NCBI GenBank assembly: GCA_002411515.1
Contig: DHTF01000129.1
Location: forward strand, 1-7,209
Direction of reading: 5' to 3'
Length of the DNA: 7,209 nucleotides
From: Proteiniphilum sp. UBA5267
GTDB taxonomy: Bacteria; Bacteroidota; Bacteroidia; Bacteroidales; Dysgonomonadaceae
Shown here: positions 6,861 to 7,209 of the stretch, one piece after another
Layout of the letters: every line of letters starts with the position of its first letter
Numbering within the stretch: the stretch's first letter is position 1
Program-made: the position numbers and the translations under genes
Notes under the pieces: generated by a model
What the model was told of the DNA's origin: nothing
Databases searched by the model: none
The model's input: only the letters and a program-made list of their open reading frames with translations

Positions 6861-7209
6861 ACAGAACAACCATACTGATGATCATGTTGCTTGCCAGCAC
6901 AACGCTATTTGCAAATGATTTCATCACCCAATTCATCCAAAAATACAGCGAGGAAGATCGCCCGCTGAATAACGTCAACATTGGCAAGAAGATGCTCGAC
7001 AAGATGGCCGCGAATACACAGGATGAGGAACTGCAAAATACATTCAAGGAATTGCACAGCATCCGCATCGTGAATAGCGACAATGCGAAAGACTCCCGAT
7101 ACTATTTCGAGAAAGCCAACGAACTGATCGAAACAGAGTTTGGCGACTATGAAGAAGTGGTCTCGGTAAACGAAAAACTCTCCCGCATCTCCGTCTGGAT
7201 GAAGAAGGA
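6857..7209 (+). CDS. DUF4252-like exported protein (3' end outside window)
   Basis: The ATG at 6857 overlaps the stop codon of the preceding gene (ATGA), so this is the third gene of the sigma factor operon. The frame stays open for 117 codons to the window edge and is incomplete. The first 19 residues form a signal peptide with a likely signal peptidase I site after TLFA, and there is no lipobox Cys. The mature part begins NDFITQFIQKYSEED and continues with a helical, charged sequence including IGKKMLDKMA and an LHSIRIV strand. This pattern and the position after an ECF sigma/anti-sigma pair recall the DUF4252 family, small exported proteins of Bacteroidetes of unknown function. Family assignment is from memory of the pattern. 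A role as sensor partner or output of the sigma factor is inference from the operon. Confidence 0.65.
   Translation, partial: MNRTTILMIMLLASTTLFANDFITQFIQKYSEEDRPLNNVNIGKKMLDKMAANTQDEELQNTFKELHSIRIVNSDNAKDSRYYFEKANELIETEFGDYEEVVSVNEKLSRISVWMKK

Overview
The window looks like chromosomal DNA from the phylum Bacteroidota, most likely the order Bacteroidales. Four things point there: a BACON-repeat lipoprotein; a TPR histidine kinase of the His_kinase (PF06580) type paired with a LytTR response regulator; a small ECF sigma factor followed by a one-pass membrane protein and a DUF4252-type protein; and upstream sequences matching the Bacteroidetes promoter (-33 TTG / -7 TAnnTTTG) instead of E. coli -35/-10 boxes. 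Genus cannot be read from the sequence; the Dysgonomonadaceae are only a guess.

Layout. Positions 1-411 are an AT-rich non-coding region. It appears to hold two divergent promoters, one firing leftwards out of the window (boxes at 120-151) and one firing rightwards (337-367) into the first gene. Positions 412-2709 (+) encode a 765-residue surface-type lipoprotein with three BACON domains, an unrecognised aromatic-rich C-terminal region and a basic tail. It converges, with only 5 bp between stop codons, on a two-gene leftward operon: a membrane-anchored TPR sensor histidine kinase (3502-5526, -) followed after 10 bp by its LytTR response regulator (2715-3491, -). Positions 5527-5734 are an AT-rich divergent promoter region. 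From there a rightward, translationally overlapping operon runs to the window edge: ECF sigma factor (5735-6244), a putative anti-sigma factor (6234-6860) and a secreted DUF4252-like protein (6857 to the edge, truncated).

How the genes work together. Two envelope-signalling modules lie back to back. One is a LytS/LytTR-type two-component system with a periplasmic TPR sensor. The other is an ECF sigma/anti-sigma unit that probably monitors the envelope, with the DUF4252 protein as exported partner or output. The BACON lipoprotein is a plausible but unproven target of the neighbouring two-component system. I found no RNA gene, CRISPR array, insertion sequence or phage gene. The most unusual content is the C-terminal half of the BACON lipoprotein, the doubly anchored kinase and the compact sigma/anti-sigma/DUF4252 operon. 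I see no clear evidence for a wholly new kind of system.
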